This document shows positions 8,133 to 14,266 of a stretch of 40,592 nt of DNA, in pieces. The DNA comes from a virus: IMG/VR virus record IMGVR_UViG_3300043395_002772, positions 1 to 40,592 of that record. One strand, written 5' to 3'. A model generated the notes under the pieces. That model did no database searches. It worked only from the letters and a program-made list of their open reading frames with translations, and was not told the DNA's origin. Numbering within the stretch: the stretch's first letter is position 1; every line of letters starts with the position of its first letter. Position numbers and translations under genes: made by a program.

Positions 8133-8161
8133 TTGACAGTGGTATTTGTTGGGTGTATGAT
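8133..8161 (+). promoter_or_regulatory. Early promoter P1 (sigma-70-like)
   Basis: TTGACA (8133-8138), a 17-bp spacer and TATGAT (8156-8161) form a near-perfect sigma-70 promoter. The spacer contains GGTATTTG and GGTGTA, and AGGTCAG follows 9 bases after the -10. The same words occur at the same spacing in the promoter at 12057. It would drive the first plus-strand genes. Confidence 0.85.
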
Positions 8162-8167
8162 GAAACC

Positions 8168-8540
8168 AAGGTCAGAGAAACACCTGCCGATTCCCAAGAG
8201 GGAACAGTGAACATTGACAACCTAAAACGATAGACAGGGGCAACGGGCGGCAATAAAGACGCATAGCGAAATGGCAACGGTTCGTCGCCGACCATATATC
8301 TATGGCCGTCCATTCTCCTTGTCTATCAACAATGATTCTCTTATTCGTGGTGGTGTTGCGCCGTTTGCCGAAAGGCAACCAAGCGGACGGGGGCAAAGCG
8401 GTGAAAACGTGGTGCGAGTCATGCCCGAAAGGGACAGCAGCAATGCTGGCGCAGTAATGCCTACCAAGGCCACGTTCTATCCTACGCGACCGTCAATCAC
8501 ATCATCACGAACGAGGGAAGTAACAGTATCAACGAACTAA
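8168..8540 (+). ncRNA. Candidate structured leader RNA after P1
   Basis: From the predicted start of P1 to the first well-supported gene there are about 380 bases. They include small hairpins with GAAA tetraloops: TTGCC-GAAA-GGCAA (8365-8378) and CCC-GAAA-GGG (8424-8433). Further stems are CAGC/GCTG (8438-8448) and CCATA/TATGG near 8303. An 89-codon frame covers 8271-8540, but it lacks a ribosome site and has a composition unlike a protein. A structured leader is the better guess. Confidence 0.35.
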
Positions 8541-8547
8541 GAAACCT

Positions 8548-8718
8548 ATGGACAACGAAACGAGGGGTGCGCTCAAGCGCATTGTCGAAGAGGTAAAAGA
8601 GAAGCGGAACGCCGACTGCCAGATGAAAGATTGCGTGGTCAATCATATAATTGGCGGGAACGATATACAACTTGTCGAGGCGTGGCTTTCTGAGACGGAA
8701 AAAGAAGAAACAGAATGA
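8548..8718 (+). CDS. 56-aa small protein, unknown
   Basis: The frame starts MDNETRGALKRIVEEVKEKR and is mostly helical, with two cysteines (CQMKDC). Its TGA overlaps the methyltransferase ATG as ATGA, which supports both starts. It is the first probable early gene after P1. No family is recognised. Confidence 0.7.
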   Translation: MDNETRGALKRIVEEVKEKRNADCQMKDCVVNHIIGGNDIQLVEAWLSETEKEETE

Positions 8719-9146
8719 TACAGCCAGAACTCTACGCCTCACGTCGCATGGACTGGGAGACGCCGGATGAGTTATTCAAAAAGCTCAACGACGAATTCCA
8801 TTTCACGCTTGACGTATGTGCGAACAAGTCAAACCACAAGTGCGAGAGATATTTTACCGAGCAAGATGACGCGCTCCTGCAAGAATGGCATGGCGTGTGC
8901 TGGATGAATCCGCCATACGGCAGAAGCATCAAGTACTGGATGAAAAAAGCGTATCAGGAATCACAGCGCGGTGCGACAGTCGTGTGTCTCGTCTTTGCTC
9001 GCGTTGATACGGCGTGGTTCCACGAATGGGTATACGGAAAGGCAGAGATACGTTTTCTCCGAGGTCGGGTACGGTTCAAGGGCGCAAAATCATCCGCACC
9101 GTTCCCAAGTATGATAGTGATATACAAACAAAAACTAACAAGCTAA
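8715..9146 (+). CDS. Phage N6-adenine DNA methyltransferase (Dam type)
   Basis: This 143-aa protein fits the small phage Dam family (PF05869-like). It has a WETPDELFKKLNDEFHF start, a LDVCA segment, and the catalytic NPPY at residues 65-68 in WMNPPYGRSIKYWMKK. The ending is RFLRGRVRF with an APFPS loop. It would move a methyl group from S-adenosylmethionine to adenine N6 in phage DNA, commonly as protection against host restriction. It is short but complete for this family. Translation is coupled to the preceding gene. Confidence 0.92.
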   Translation: MIQPELYASRRMDWETPDELFKKLNDEFHFTLDVCANKSNHKCERYFTEQDDALLQEWHGVCWMNPPYGRSIKYWMKKAYQESQRGATVVCLVFARVDTAWFHEWVYGKAEIRFLRGRVRFKGAKSSAPFPSMIVIYKQKLTS

Positions 9147-9155
9147 CGTAAATCT

Positions 9156-9635
9156 ATGAACAAATTCTCAGCGAAGAACCCGACAGCAGCAAAATGGTAT
9201 CTTCTCCTAGCGATCAGTTTCTTTCTTGGACTGGCGATATGGACGAGGGGCTACGATGCGCTGTATGAAGAGGAGGTGGCAGTTCTGGTACTTCCTACCA
9301 TAAACCATGCAAACGCCTCTCAGAACGCAACCAGTGGCCTTACAGAGAGTCCTAGTGGTATTGGTGGGGGTAAGATTGTCAAAGTAACAGCGTTTTCATC
9401 CCATGAGTGCAAAACGACGTGGTGTCGGGCTCATGCGGGAGAACCACGGGGGCAACGAGTAGCCGTCAATGCGAAGTTTGGAAAGGTCTCACGTGTGTAT
9501 ATTCCCGTCTACGAGAAGTGGTACGATGTGATTGGGACGACTGACTACAAGACGGACGTTGACGTATGGTTTGGGGACGAATATGCAAATGCGCTCGACT
9601 TCGGCTCAAAGAACCTGCTCGTCCATTTTGAATAA
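9156..9635 (+). CDS. Secreted 3D-domain (double-psi beta-barrel) protein
   Basis: This 159-aa protein has a positive N terminus and one membrane segment (about residues 14-30, WYLLLAISFFLGLAIW), then a linker. The C-terminal domain starts at KVTAFSSHE. It has the 3D-domain layout: AVNAKFGKVSRVYIP, a turn, then DVDVWFGDEYANALDFG with the clustered aspartates. Such domains occur in lytic transglycosylases and cell-wall remodelling proteins. It would face outside the cytoplasmic membrane. It may act in cell-wall remodelling, superinfection exclusion or lysis; the early position favours the first two. Two extra cysteines (CKTTWC) could form a disulfide. Confidence 0.75.
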   Translation: MNKFSAKNPTAAKWYLLLAISFFLGLAIWTRGYDALYEEEVAVLVLPTINHANASQNATSGLTESPSGIGGGKIVKVTAFSSHECKTTWCRAHAGEPRGQRVAVNAKFGKVSRVYIPVYEKWYDVIGTTDYKTDVDVWFGDEYANALDFGSKNLLVHFE

Positions 9636-9719
9636 AAGAGGCGTCGTGCTTCTTCTCACGCTTTCTGATATGTTCTCACCGGAAATGAGGGTACATCGGG
9701 AAGCGGAGAAGGAACATCT

Positions 9720-9821
9720 ATGAAACAACTTGAGTGTGAAAACTGTGGGAATATCGAGCTCATACGCGACGATGACGTGGTGGATGAGTGGCGGTGTCCC
9801 CTGTGTGGGTTTATCAACTAA
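9720..9821 (+). CDS. 33-aa zinc-ribbon peptide
   Basis: The frame begins MKQLECENCGN and ends WRCPLCGFIN. Two CxxC pairs 18 residues apart form a minimal zinc ribbon. A GGAG-AAGG stretch lies 7-20 bases before the ATG. It is probably a nucleic-acid or protein-binding peptide. Similar CxxC peptides occur elsewhere in this genome. Confidence 0.7.
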   Translation: MKQLECENCGNIELIRDDDVVDEWRCPLCGFIN

Positions 9822-9831
9822 GCAAAAGCCT

Positions 9832-10044
9832 ATGACAGCGAGGAAGGATCCGAATGAAGAACCTCTGACGATCGTTTTCACTCCTGAGAGCGTTGACGAC
9901 GACGGGAACCGCGTTGGGTCAGTGACGTGGTCGAATGGAGCGCCGGCGATGCACGGCCTCCACACCGAGGACGAGGTTGCACTGATGGTGAGCAGAATCA
10001 ACGAACGGCTGAGCACTCCCAAACACCACGAGAGCAGCCTATAG
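9832..10044 (+). CDS. 70-aa protein, unknown
   Basis: The ATG at 9832 (MTARKDPNEEPLTIVF) lies 10 bases after the preceding stop and is preferred over an earlier one that runs through the zinc-ribbon gene. The product is acidic, with short beta-like strands and a GLHTEDEVALMVSRINERL helix. No family is recognised. It is the last gene before the promoter and small-RNA locus. Confidence 0.6.
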   Translation: MTARKDPNEEPLTIVFTPESVDDDGNRVGSVTWSNGAPAMHGLHTEDEVALMVSRINERLSTPKHHESSL

Positions 10045-10068
10045 GAGTCTTTTAGGAGCCCCTAGGGC

Positions 10069-10097
10069 TTGACGGTATTTGGGGGGTCTGCTAAGGT
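10069..10097 (+). promoter_or_regulatory. Early promoter P3 (sigma-70-like, extended -10)
   Basis: TTGACG (10069-10074), a 17-bp spacer and TAAGGT (10092-10097) with TGC before the -10 form the promoter. The spacer starts with GTATTTG, which also occurs in the other two early promoters. It is followed by structured non-coding DNA rather than a gene, so it probably makes a small RNA. Confidence 0.7.
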
Positions 10098-10103
10098 CGT
10101 CGG

Positions 10104-10221
10104 GTTGGTTCTCCTCCAACCAACCATTCAGCATTTATGCTGTTACGCGTGGGAGACGTATTTACTCCCAATCATGGGCGACATTTCAATGGCTTGGTGT
10201 CGCCTTTTGATTTATGTTTTT
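10104..10221 (+). ncRNA. Candidate small RNA with four hairpins and a terminator
   Basis: From the predicted P3 start, four hairpins follow in series. They are GGTTGGTT/AACCAACC (10103-10125), CAGCA/TGCTG (10129-10142), TGGGAG/CTCCCA (10150-10170) and GGCGAC/GTCGCC (10177-10204). The last is followed by a T-rich run (10205-10221), the form of a Rho-independent terminator. There is no convincing open frame. Together with its own promoter this makes a self-contained RNA gene of about 115 bases. Its target is unknown. Confidence 0.6.
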
Positions 10222-10233
10222 AGATACAACCCC

Positions 10234-10440
10234 TCTATTCTCCAGTAGACTCCATGAGCCACTAAGTACATGCTTCTATGAAGAACCGAGGATTTATGGG
10301 CAAGCTGGAGACCAGGTCGTCAGGGGTTGGACGTTGCCTGGATTTGTGTCTGCTCACAAACCACTAGTGGGAGTGTTCTCTGTTTCCGATAAATCGGACA
10401 GTCAGAAGTCACCGCACGGTTCGTTGAACTAAGAAAAAAT
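10234..10440 (+). other. Hairpin-rich non-coding stretch
   Basis: Many short stems occur here: CTCCAG with CTGGAG, CCAGG with CCTGG, TTTGTG with CACAAA around a 6-base loop, the palindrome CCACTAGTGG, TCCGAT with ATCGGA, ACCG with CGGT and GTTC with GAAC. A 72-codon frame (10214-10432) begins inside the upstream terminator and looks unlike a protein. The stretch may be a second RNA, or read-through from P3 into a larger structured RNA ending at the terminator near 10521. Confidence 0.4.
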
Positions 10441-10446
10441 ATCTTT

Positions 10447-10521
10447 TAGCACCACCGCCCCTGACTTACGATGTGTAGACCCTACACAGGCCGTTCACGC
10501 GAACCACGCACGATGGTGCTA
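10447..10521. terminator. Branched stem structure, probable bidirectional terminator
   Basis: TAGCACCA (10447-10454) pairs perfectly with TGGTGCTA (10514-10521). Inside are GTGTAG/CTACAC around a 3-base loop (10473-10487) and GTTC/GAAC (10493-10504). T-rich runs flank it on both strands. It sits between the plus-strand RNA locus and the 3' end of the minus-strand island, so it could stop transcription from both sides. A tRNA was considered and rejected. Confidence 0.5.
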
Positions 10522-10534
10522 GAAGCTATCTTTT

Positions 10535-10708
10535 CTATTTCTTCTTATCCTGCTCGATCAAGGAATCAGCAAATGCTCTGGCGTCATTCTCCGTAGAGAA
10601 CCAGTTTTGATGCTGCTTTCCCCGCGAGTCTTTGGCGTTCGGTTCCCCGAAGTATGTCACGACCCACAGATTGGCTCTTTTGACAAAACGGACGGATGAG
10701 AAGGTCAT
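10535..10708 (-). CDS. 57-aa small protein, unknown
   Basis: The frame from the ATG at 10708 begins MTFSSVRFVKRANLWVV and includes NWFSTENDARAFADSL. This strand-strand-helix pattern resembles small phage or integrase-type N-terminal domains. A GTG at 10753 would add 15 residues of poor composition. It is the last gene of the minus-strand island and ends just before the branched terminator. Function is unknown. Confidence 0.55.
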   Translation of the reverse strand: MTFSSVRFVKRANLWVVTYFGEPNAKDSRGKQHQNWFSTENDARAFADSLIEQDKKK

Positions 10709-10771
10709 AGTTGACGGTTCGGGTGAGGTGGCGTGGTATAGCGTACGCCGCACGCCAGCCCGCCCGAAACT

Positions 10772-10948
10772 TCAAGAGCTTTTGAGTGTTTCTTCTTCTA
10801 TCTCGTTGTAGTTGAGCATTCCAGCTTCAATCCTTGCTGCCGTATCAAGAACTTCCATCTGCCGGTAGTCAATCTTTTGTTCGTCGTAGAGTCGTTCAAT
10901 ACGAAGCAGGCGCTCTTCGAGGAGTTTATTCTTTCCCTTCTTGCGCAT
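10772..10948 (-). CDS. 58-aa helical protein, unknown
   Basis: The ATG at 10948 lies inside the last 23 bases of the HNH gene. The product starts MRKKGKNKLLEERLLRIERL and continues as an amphipathic, charged helix. Small overlaps like this are normal here. A DNA-binding or terminase-like helical role is possible, but no family is recognised. Confidence 0.6.
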   Translation of the reverse strand: MRKKGKNKLLEERLLRIERLYDEQKIDYRQMEVLDTAARIEAGMLNYNEIEEETLKSS

Positions 10949-11600
10949 TGGTTTTGTAAAACGAAGTTCTTTGCATCTTTTTCTTATTCCAACCCCATGT
11001 TTCTGTTTTTCTGTGACAATCTACACATAATGTTCTTCCGTTATCTAAATCAAATCTCAATTCTGGAAACATAGCGAATGGCTTTATGTGGTCTGCATTT
11101 AGTCTCCCTCCTCGCTTTCCACAGAATACACACGTGAACCCATCTCTTTCAAAAACGGCCTTTCTCCAATTCACGCTCTCAATCTGCTTTCTTATTCTGC
11201 TGTGTAGCGGTGTGACGCCACCCCTCCAGTTCGGACTTAGTGGACCTCTCCTTGATCGTGCGATTAACCTTTGTTTCGCAGATGGTGGTTGTCCGATATG
11301 TTTTTCCACCTGATTTTTTCTGTAATCCGGCCTACCCCATTGATATACTTGAGAGCAACGCGGCGAACAGAATTTTGCAGTAGCTGTTCTATATCTCTCA
11401 ACGGAAAAGTGTTTTGAACACACAGAACATCTTTTCTCTACTCCCCCGCCGCCCCACCTTGGGTTATTTTCTTTGGTCCACCTATCTCGTGCCGCCCAAT
11501 ATTTGCATTTATTTGAACAGAACTTTCCTCGGCCAATTTCTATAAGGCTTGGATAGGTTGTGAAGTTCTTTCCACAACCAATACAAGACACTTTTATCAT
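10926..11600 (-). CDS. HNH endonuclease with N-terminal zinc fingers
   Basis: This 224-aa protein has two treble-clef-like zinc modules: SCIGCGKNF with KFCSNKCKYW (residues 5-36) and CSVCSKHF with KFCSPRCSQVY (residues 58-87). These precede an HNH domain. The nuclease part starts at WRKAVFERDGFTCVFCGK, continues with LNADHIKPF and ends LCVDCHRKTE. This layout is that of free-standing phage homing-type endonucleases, with zinc modules for DNA binding and HNH for cutting. It is on the strand opposite to its surroundings, which fits an acquired mobile gene. Its ATG overlaps the stop of the upstream membrane protein by ATGA. Confidence 0.88.
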   Translation of the reverse strand: MIKVSCIGCGKNFTTYPSLIEIGRGKFCSNKCKYWAARDRWTKENNPRWGGGGVEKRCSVCSKHFSVERYRTATAKFCSPRCSQVYQWGRPDYRKNQVEKHIGQPPSAKQRLIARSRRGPLSPNWRGGVTPLHSRIRKQIESVNWRKAVFERDGFTCVFCGKRGGRLNADHIKPFAMFPELRFDLDNGRTLCVDCHRKTETWGWNKKKMQRTSFYKTNAQEGKE

Positions 11601-11818
11601 TGGGTGGGCTGCACTTTGTCCTTACTTCCAAGCAAAGTAAACCATTTATCTAAACTTCCAATTCCACTCACAACACCAAGCCAGATGCTGATAGCATTCA
11701 GAAGCGAGGAAAACAAAAAACCGTTCACCTCAACGTATGCGAGGTAAGCGGATGCGCTTCCCAATGTGATGATCCAGAACCGAACTGACGAAAGTATCCC
11801 GAGAATTTTGTCTTTCAT
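11597..11818 (-). CDS. Two-helix small membrane protein, possible holin
   Basis: The ATG at 11818 gives 73 aa: a positive N terminus (MKDKILGIL), two hydrophobic helices (about residues 12-30 and 35-52) and a charged tail ending SKDKVQPTQ. This is the class II holin layout. It starts the minus-strand island, downstream of its own promoter and coupled to the HNH gene. It could be a holin or an unrelated membrane protein; the endolysin-like genes lie elsewhere. Confidence 0.6.
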   Translation of the reverse strand: MKDKILGILSSVRFWIITLGSASAYLAYVEVNGFLFSSLLNAISIWLGVVSGIGSLDKWFTLLGSKDKVQPTQ

Positions 11819-11908
11819 GGCTTGTACTCTTACACGACAAAACCCACTCACAGATTACTGTGGTGGTGGAGTCGCTTTATTGGGTGTTTTACTAGGCTGT
11901 TACTGGGT

Positions 11909-11938
11909 AGTATAGCACGAAAGAGATTGTGGTGTCAA
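11909..11938 (-). promoter_or_regulatory. Minus-strand promoter of the HNH/membrane island
   Basis: On the minus strand TTGACA (11938-11933), an 18-bp spacer and TATACT (11914-11909) preceded by TGC form a strong promoter with an extended -10. It would transcribe the membrane protein, HNH nuclease and two small genes. The spacer lacks the GGTATTTG word of the plus-strand promoters, so it is probably under other control. Confidence 0.75.
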
Positions 11939-11939
11939 T

Positions 11940-12056
11940 CCCCATATTTACTGGGGAATTTGATTCTATCGTCTGACGTGCAGACAGATTCTATACTTAT
12001 CCACATTTCACCGTTTTCGAGAGTCTGATGATATAAAAATCCCAATATAATACCTC
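11940..12056. other. Divergent operator-like region
   Basis: This gap lies between two divergent promoters. It holds the inverted repeat GTCTG/CAGAC (11971-11985), two copies of GATTCTAT (near 11962 and 11987), and CCCC/GGGG arms near 11940-11956. Such a layout is typical of a binding site for a switch-like regulator. No gene is present. Confidence 0.4.
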
Positions 12057-12085
12057 TTGACATGGGTATTTGCAAGGTGTAGAAT
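12057..12085 (+). promoter_or_regulatory. Early promoter P2 (sigma-70-like)
   Basis: TTGACA (12057-12062), a 17-bp spacer and TAGAAT (12080-12085) make a strong promoter. GGTATTTG and GGTGTA lie in the spacer, and AGGTCAG follows the -10 in register with P1. It would drive the structured leader and the HTH, SSB and nuclease genes downstream. Confidence 0.85.
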
Positions 12086-12091
12086 GATGGT

Positions 12092-12195
12092 GAGGTCAGC
12101 TTTCAAGGAGGGAGTTTGAACTGCACACCAAACGAACGACCGCGTTGCGGCCACGCCGATAGGCACCCGTGCGTTCTCACTCCCTCCTGATTTTA
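12092..12195 (+). ncRNA. Structured leader or small RNA after P2
   Basis: AGGAGGGAGT (12106-12115) pairs perfectly with ACTCCCTCCT (12179-12188), closing a ~63-base interior that holds CCGC/GCGG and GCC/GGC hairpins. GATTTTACT follows the closing stem, so it may end transcription. The 5' arm hides a ribosome-site-like AGGAGG. It could be an attenuator for the operon or a ~100-base small RNA. Confidence 0.5.
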
Positions 12196-12229
12196 CTCAT
12201 TCCGACTAACGGAGGACACTCAATGAACC

Positions 12230-12487
12230 ATGATCTATACAGAGACACAGAGAATCAGAGAGCTACAAGACGAGGCCGCAAGACTCGCGTATGAACGCGC
12301 TCAAAAAATATACGATGAAAGACGACAAAGAGTCCCCCTTGAACAAATCGCAGTTAATCACGGCATTACGAGGAGTCGGGTACTTCAGATTCTTGAAAGC
12401 CTACCCAGAATACAAAAGAAAATGGGAAAGAGTTGGTATACAGAAAACCCTGAAGGAGATAAACAGAATGGCGAGAATACTGAGTAG
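12230..12487 (+). CDS. Small helix-turn-helix protein
   Basis: This 85-aa protein has a charged helical N terminus. At residues 35-57 comes RVPLEQIAVNHGITRSRVLQ, a clear helix-turn-helix like those of sigma region 4 or small regulators. It probably binds DNA as an early regulator. The GGAGG at 12211 is 14 bases from this ATG and only 7 from another ATG at 12223, which opens a 23-codon frame; that short frame could be a leader peptide. The HTH pattern decides for this frame. Confidence 0.7.
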   Translation: MIYTETQRIRELQDEAARLAYERAQKIYDERRQRVPLEQIAVNHGITRSRVLQILESLPRIQKKMGKSWYTENPEGDKQNGENTE

Positions 12488-12566
12488 TTGTATTCTCCTT
12501 CTCTCGGCGCTACTTATTGTAGGAGGGATGTATCTTATCTACCGCGTTCTAACCACCACACTATGA
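12468..12566 (+). CDS. 32-aa single-pass membrane peptide
   Basis: AGGAG lies 9 bases before the ATG at 12468. The product (MARILSSCILLLSALLIVGG then a short tail) is one hydrophobic helix. Its stop overlaps the next ATG as ATGA, which supports it as real despite its size and its 20-base overlap with the HTH gene. Function is unknown. Confidence 0.6.
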   Translation: MARILSSCILLLSALLIVGGMYLIYRVLTTTL

Positions 12567-13030
12567 AACGTCTCACACTTTCACAGTTGAAGAAATGGGA
12601 ACCCTGTAATGGCCACGACTGGATCGGAAGGATGCAAAAAGAGTACGGGAAGACCGTTGAGTGGCCGGTGGTGGTAGAGATACTCTCAAAGGAAAAAGAG
12701 TGGGGTGCGCTCTTGTGGTTAATTGGAAAGCGACTGGAAAAGCTTACCAAAAGACAGGTGTGCGCATTTGTCTATCGTTGCGCTCACCGCTCACTAAAGT
12801 ACGCGAGGAAGCGTGATGTTGCGGTTCTCAGAAAGGCTATTTCATTCGCTAAGATATTCGCCGAGACTGGGGAAATAGATGTTGATGCCGCGAAGTCGGC
12901 GGCGAAGTCGGCGGCGTGGTCGGCGTGGTCGGCGGCGAGGTCGGCGAAGTCGGCGGCGAGGTCGGCGGAATTCAAATGGCAATTCGACCAACTCCTCTCT
13001 GTAGAAGAAGAATTACCAAAGAAACTTTAA
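12563..13030 (+). CDS. Alanine-repeat protein, copy 1
   Basis: This 155-aa protein has a conserved N-terminal domain (MKRLTLSQLKKWEPCNGHDW, then LTKRQVCAF and HRSLKYARK). A tandem low-complexity helix of AKSA, AWSA and ARSA units follows (about residues 109-135), then a FKWQFDQLL end. It is a clear paralogue of the gene at 17906, but the repeat units and their codons differ (GCG/TCG here). Ala-rich repeats of this type occur in uncharacterised phage and bacterial proteins. No function is known. It starts at an ATGA overlap with the membrane peptide. Confidence 0.8.
   Translation: MKRLTLSQLKKWEPCNGHDWIGRMQKEYGKTVEWPVVVEILSKEKEWGALLWLIGKRLEKLTKRQVCAFVYRCAHRSLKYARKRDVAVLRKAISFAKIFAETGEIDVDAAKSAAKSAAWSAWSAARSAKSAARSAEFKWQFDQLLSVEEELPKKL
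12887..12969 (+). repeat. In-frame tandem repeat (Ala-Lys/Trp/Arg-Ser)
   Basis: Imperfect 9- and 12-base units of the form GCGaagTCGGCG repeat within the alanine-repeat gene. They keep the reading frame and the Ala/Ser skeleton while the variable codon changes among AAG, TGG and AGG. Slippage or unequal recombination could change its length. Confidence 0.85.
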
Positions 13031-13034
13031 CCCA

Positions 13035-13466
13035 ATGCAATACACCATCACCAAAGTCGCTAGGTACACAACAAAGCAAGACGGTTCACCGCTCGTCTAT
13101 ACAGACAAGACCGGGGCGACCAAACCCTACACCAGCGTCAGGATACAAGTCGCAGAGATTCCCGATAGATGGATCAGCGGATTTGGTACTGCAGAGAATC
13201 AACTGTGGATTGAGGGGGCAAAGGTTGAGCTTGAAATCACCAAGAAGATGTACCCAGATGGGACAAAAGAGTATCTCAACTTTTCTTCTCCTAACTGGAA
13301 GCAACTCACCGAGAAACGCCTGAAGGATCTAGAAGACGATGTTGCATTCATAAAGAAGACAAGAGGAATTACCGACACCCCCGTTGCTCCCGTCTCCTTC
13401 CCAACCTCAGAATATCCGAATGTGAAACGTGAAGAAGAAATCAACGTCGATGATATTCCGTTCTAG
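13035..13466 (+). CDS. Single-stranded DNA-binding protein-like
   Basis: This 143-aa protein has a beta-rich N-terminal part (TSVRIQVAEI, LWIEGAKVELEI, GTKEYLNFSS) fitting an OB fold, then a linker. The acidic C terminus ends NVDDIPF, like the SSB tip (DDDIPF) that recruits repair and replication enzymes. It would coat single-stranded DNA during replication or recombination. It lies in the operon with a RecB/Cas4-like nuclease. The tip is a strong clue; the OB fold is inferred. Confidence 0.72.
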   Translation: MQYTITKVARYTTKQDGSPLVYTDKTGATKPYTSVRIQVAEIPDRWISGFGTAENQLWIEGAKVELEITKKMYPDGTKEYLNFSSPNWKQLTEKRLKDLEDDVAFIKKTRGITDTPVAPVSFPTSEYPNVKREEEINVDDIPF

Positions 13467-13490
13467 CATAATCATCCTAATCATAAACAA

Positions 13491-14093
13491 ATGGAATTCA
13501 ACAAGAGAACACCCAAAGTTGGAGATGTGGTGTTCGCGGACAATGGGTATAGTTGGGGGAGAGCGGTTGTGAGGGTTTGTCAGGTGTATGATAACCACAC
13601 CATCGTTGGGGAGAATATTTCCGTTGAGCATGGTCCAGACGACGCGTTCGAAGTATATGACTGGACTTACCCGCTTTATACCATCACCGGATACGCAGAT
13701 GAAGGAGTGCCAGTCAAACAATATAAGTATGTAAATCCAAAGTATATGGGAACATGGGCGGTATCTGACTACTCAGGGCTAGCAATGGCGATTACGGAAG
13801 ATGAAATAAGAAAAGCGATCGAACAATTAGAGAAAACATATAACCGAGAATCATTAAAGGAGAAAACCATGAGAAAACTCTCAGAGTTGTCGGCAACAAT
13901 CCGACGAGCGTTCAGCAAAGACCAGAAAGACCTCTGGCGAGCGGGATACATTGATGAGTGTGGGAAGTGGTCGGAAAAGGCCATTACCTACGTCAACGAT
14001 GTAAAGTCTCGCGAGTTTGCAGATGCGATGAAGGAGGACATCCTCGCCATCGCACGAGAAGAAATTGAAGTAGAGGAATCAGAAAAAGAATGA
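13491..14093 (+). CDS. 200-aa protein, unknown
   Basis: The N-terminal half is beta-rich (TPKVGDVVFADNG, then RAVVRVCQVYDN), resembling a small barrel. The C-terminal half is helical and acidic, ending EIEVEESEKE. A possible internal domain boundary lies near residue 110. It is coupled by ATGA to the next gene and sits between the SSB-like and nuclease genes, so a DNA-metabolism role is plausible by context only. Confidence 0.75.
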   Translation: MEFNKRTPKVGDVVFADNGYSWGRAVVRVCQVYDNHTIVGENISVEHGPDDAFEVYDWTYPLYTITGYADEGVPVKQYKYVNPKYMGTWAVSDYSGLAMAITEDEIRKAIEQLEKTYNRESLKEKTMRKLSELSATIRRAFSKDQKDLWRAGYIDECGKWSEKAITYVNDVKSREFADAMKEDILAIAREEIEVEESEKE

Positions 14094-14266
14094 TATTCAA
14101 CGACCTCACGGACGATGCGGAGGACTACGTCCGTGAGGAACTCCAATCTACTATTATGAGTGCCGACTTCTGCCAGCTCCACGCATGGGCGCGGGGTTGG
14201 CGGAAGGGGCTGACGATCGAAGACGCGCTTCGGTTTACTAGTACGTTTACCATGAAGAAGCTATGA
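14090..14266 (+). CDS. 58-aa small protein, unknown
   Basis: The product starts MIFNDLTDDAEDYVREELQ and continues CQLHAWARGWRKGLTIEDAL, a compact helical protein. It has ATGA overlaps at both ends, which firmly places it in the operon directly before the RecB/Cas4-like nuclease. It might be a small partner or regulator; no family is recognised. Confidence 0.7.
   Translation: MIFNDLTDDAEDYVREELQSTIMSADFCQLHAWARGWRKGLTIEDALRFTSTFTMKKL

Noticed and set aside
8011-8313. Minus-strand 100-codon frame in the control region
   Set aside because: It starts with TTG without a ribosome site, overlies promoter P1, and its composition is unlike a protein.
8271-8540. Plus-strand 89-codon frame
   Set aside because: It lacks a ribosome site, has low-complexity Ser/Thr/Arg composition, and overlies hairpins with GNRA loops.
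10214-10432. Plus-strand 72-codon frame
   Set aside because: Its ATG lies inside the terminator T-run of the small RNA, and the stretch is dense in short stems.
12291-12566. Plus-strand 91-codon frame, and the 23-codon frame from 12223
   Set aside because: Most of it shadows the HTH gene; only the last 32 codons, with their own AGGAG, are kept as a membrane peptide. The 23-codon frame has the better-placed GGAGG and may be a leader peptide, but nothing else supports it.
12887-12969. CRISPR array or other repeat-spacer array
   Set aside because: The units are contiguous 9-12-base codon repeats within a protein, without spacers.
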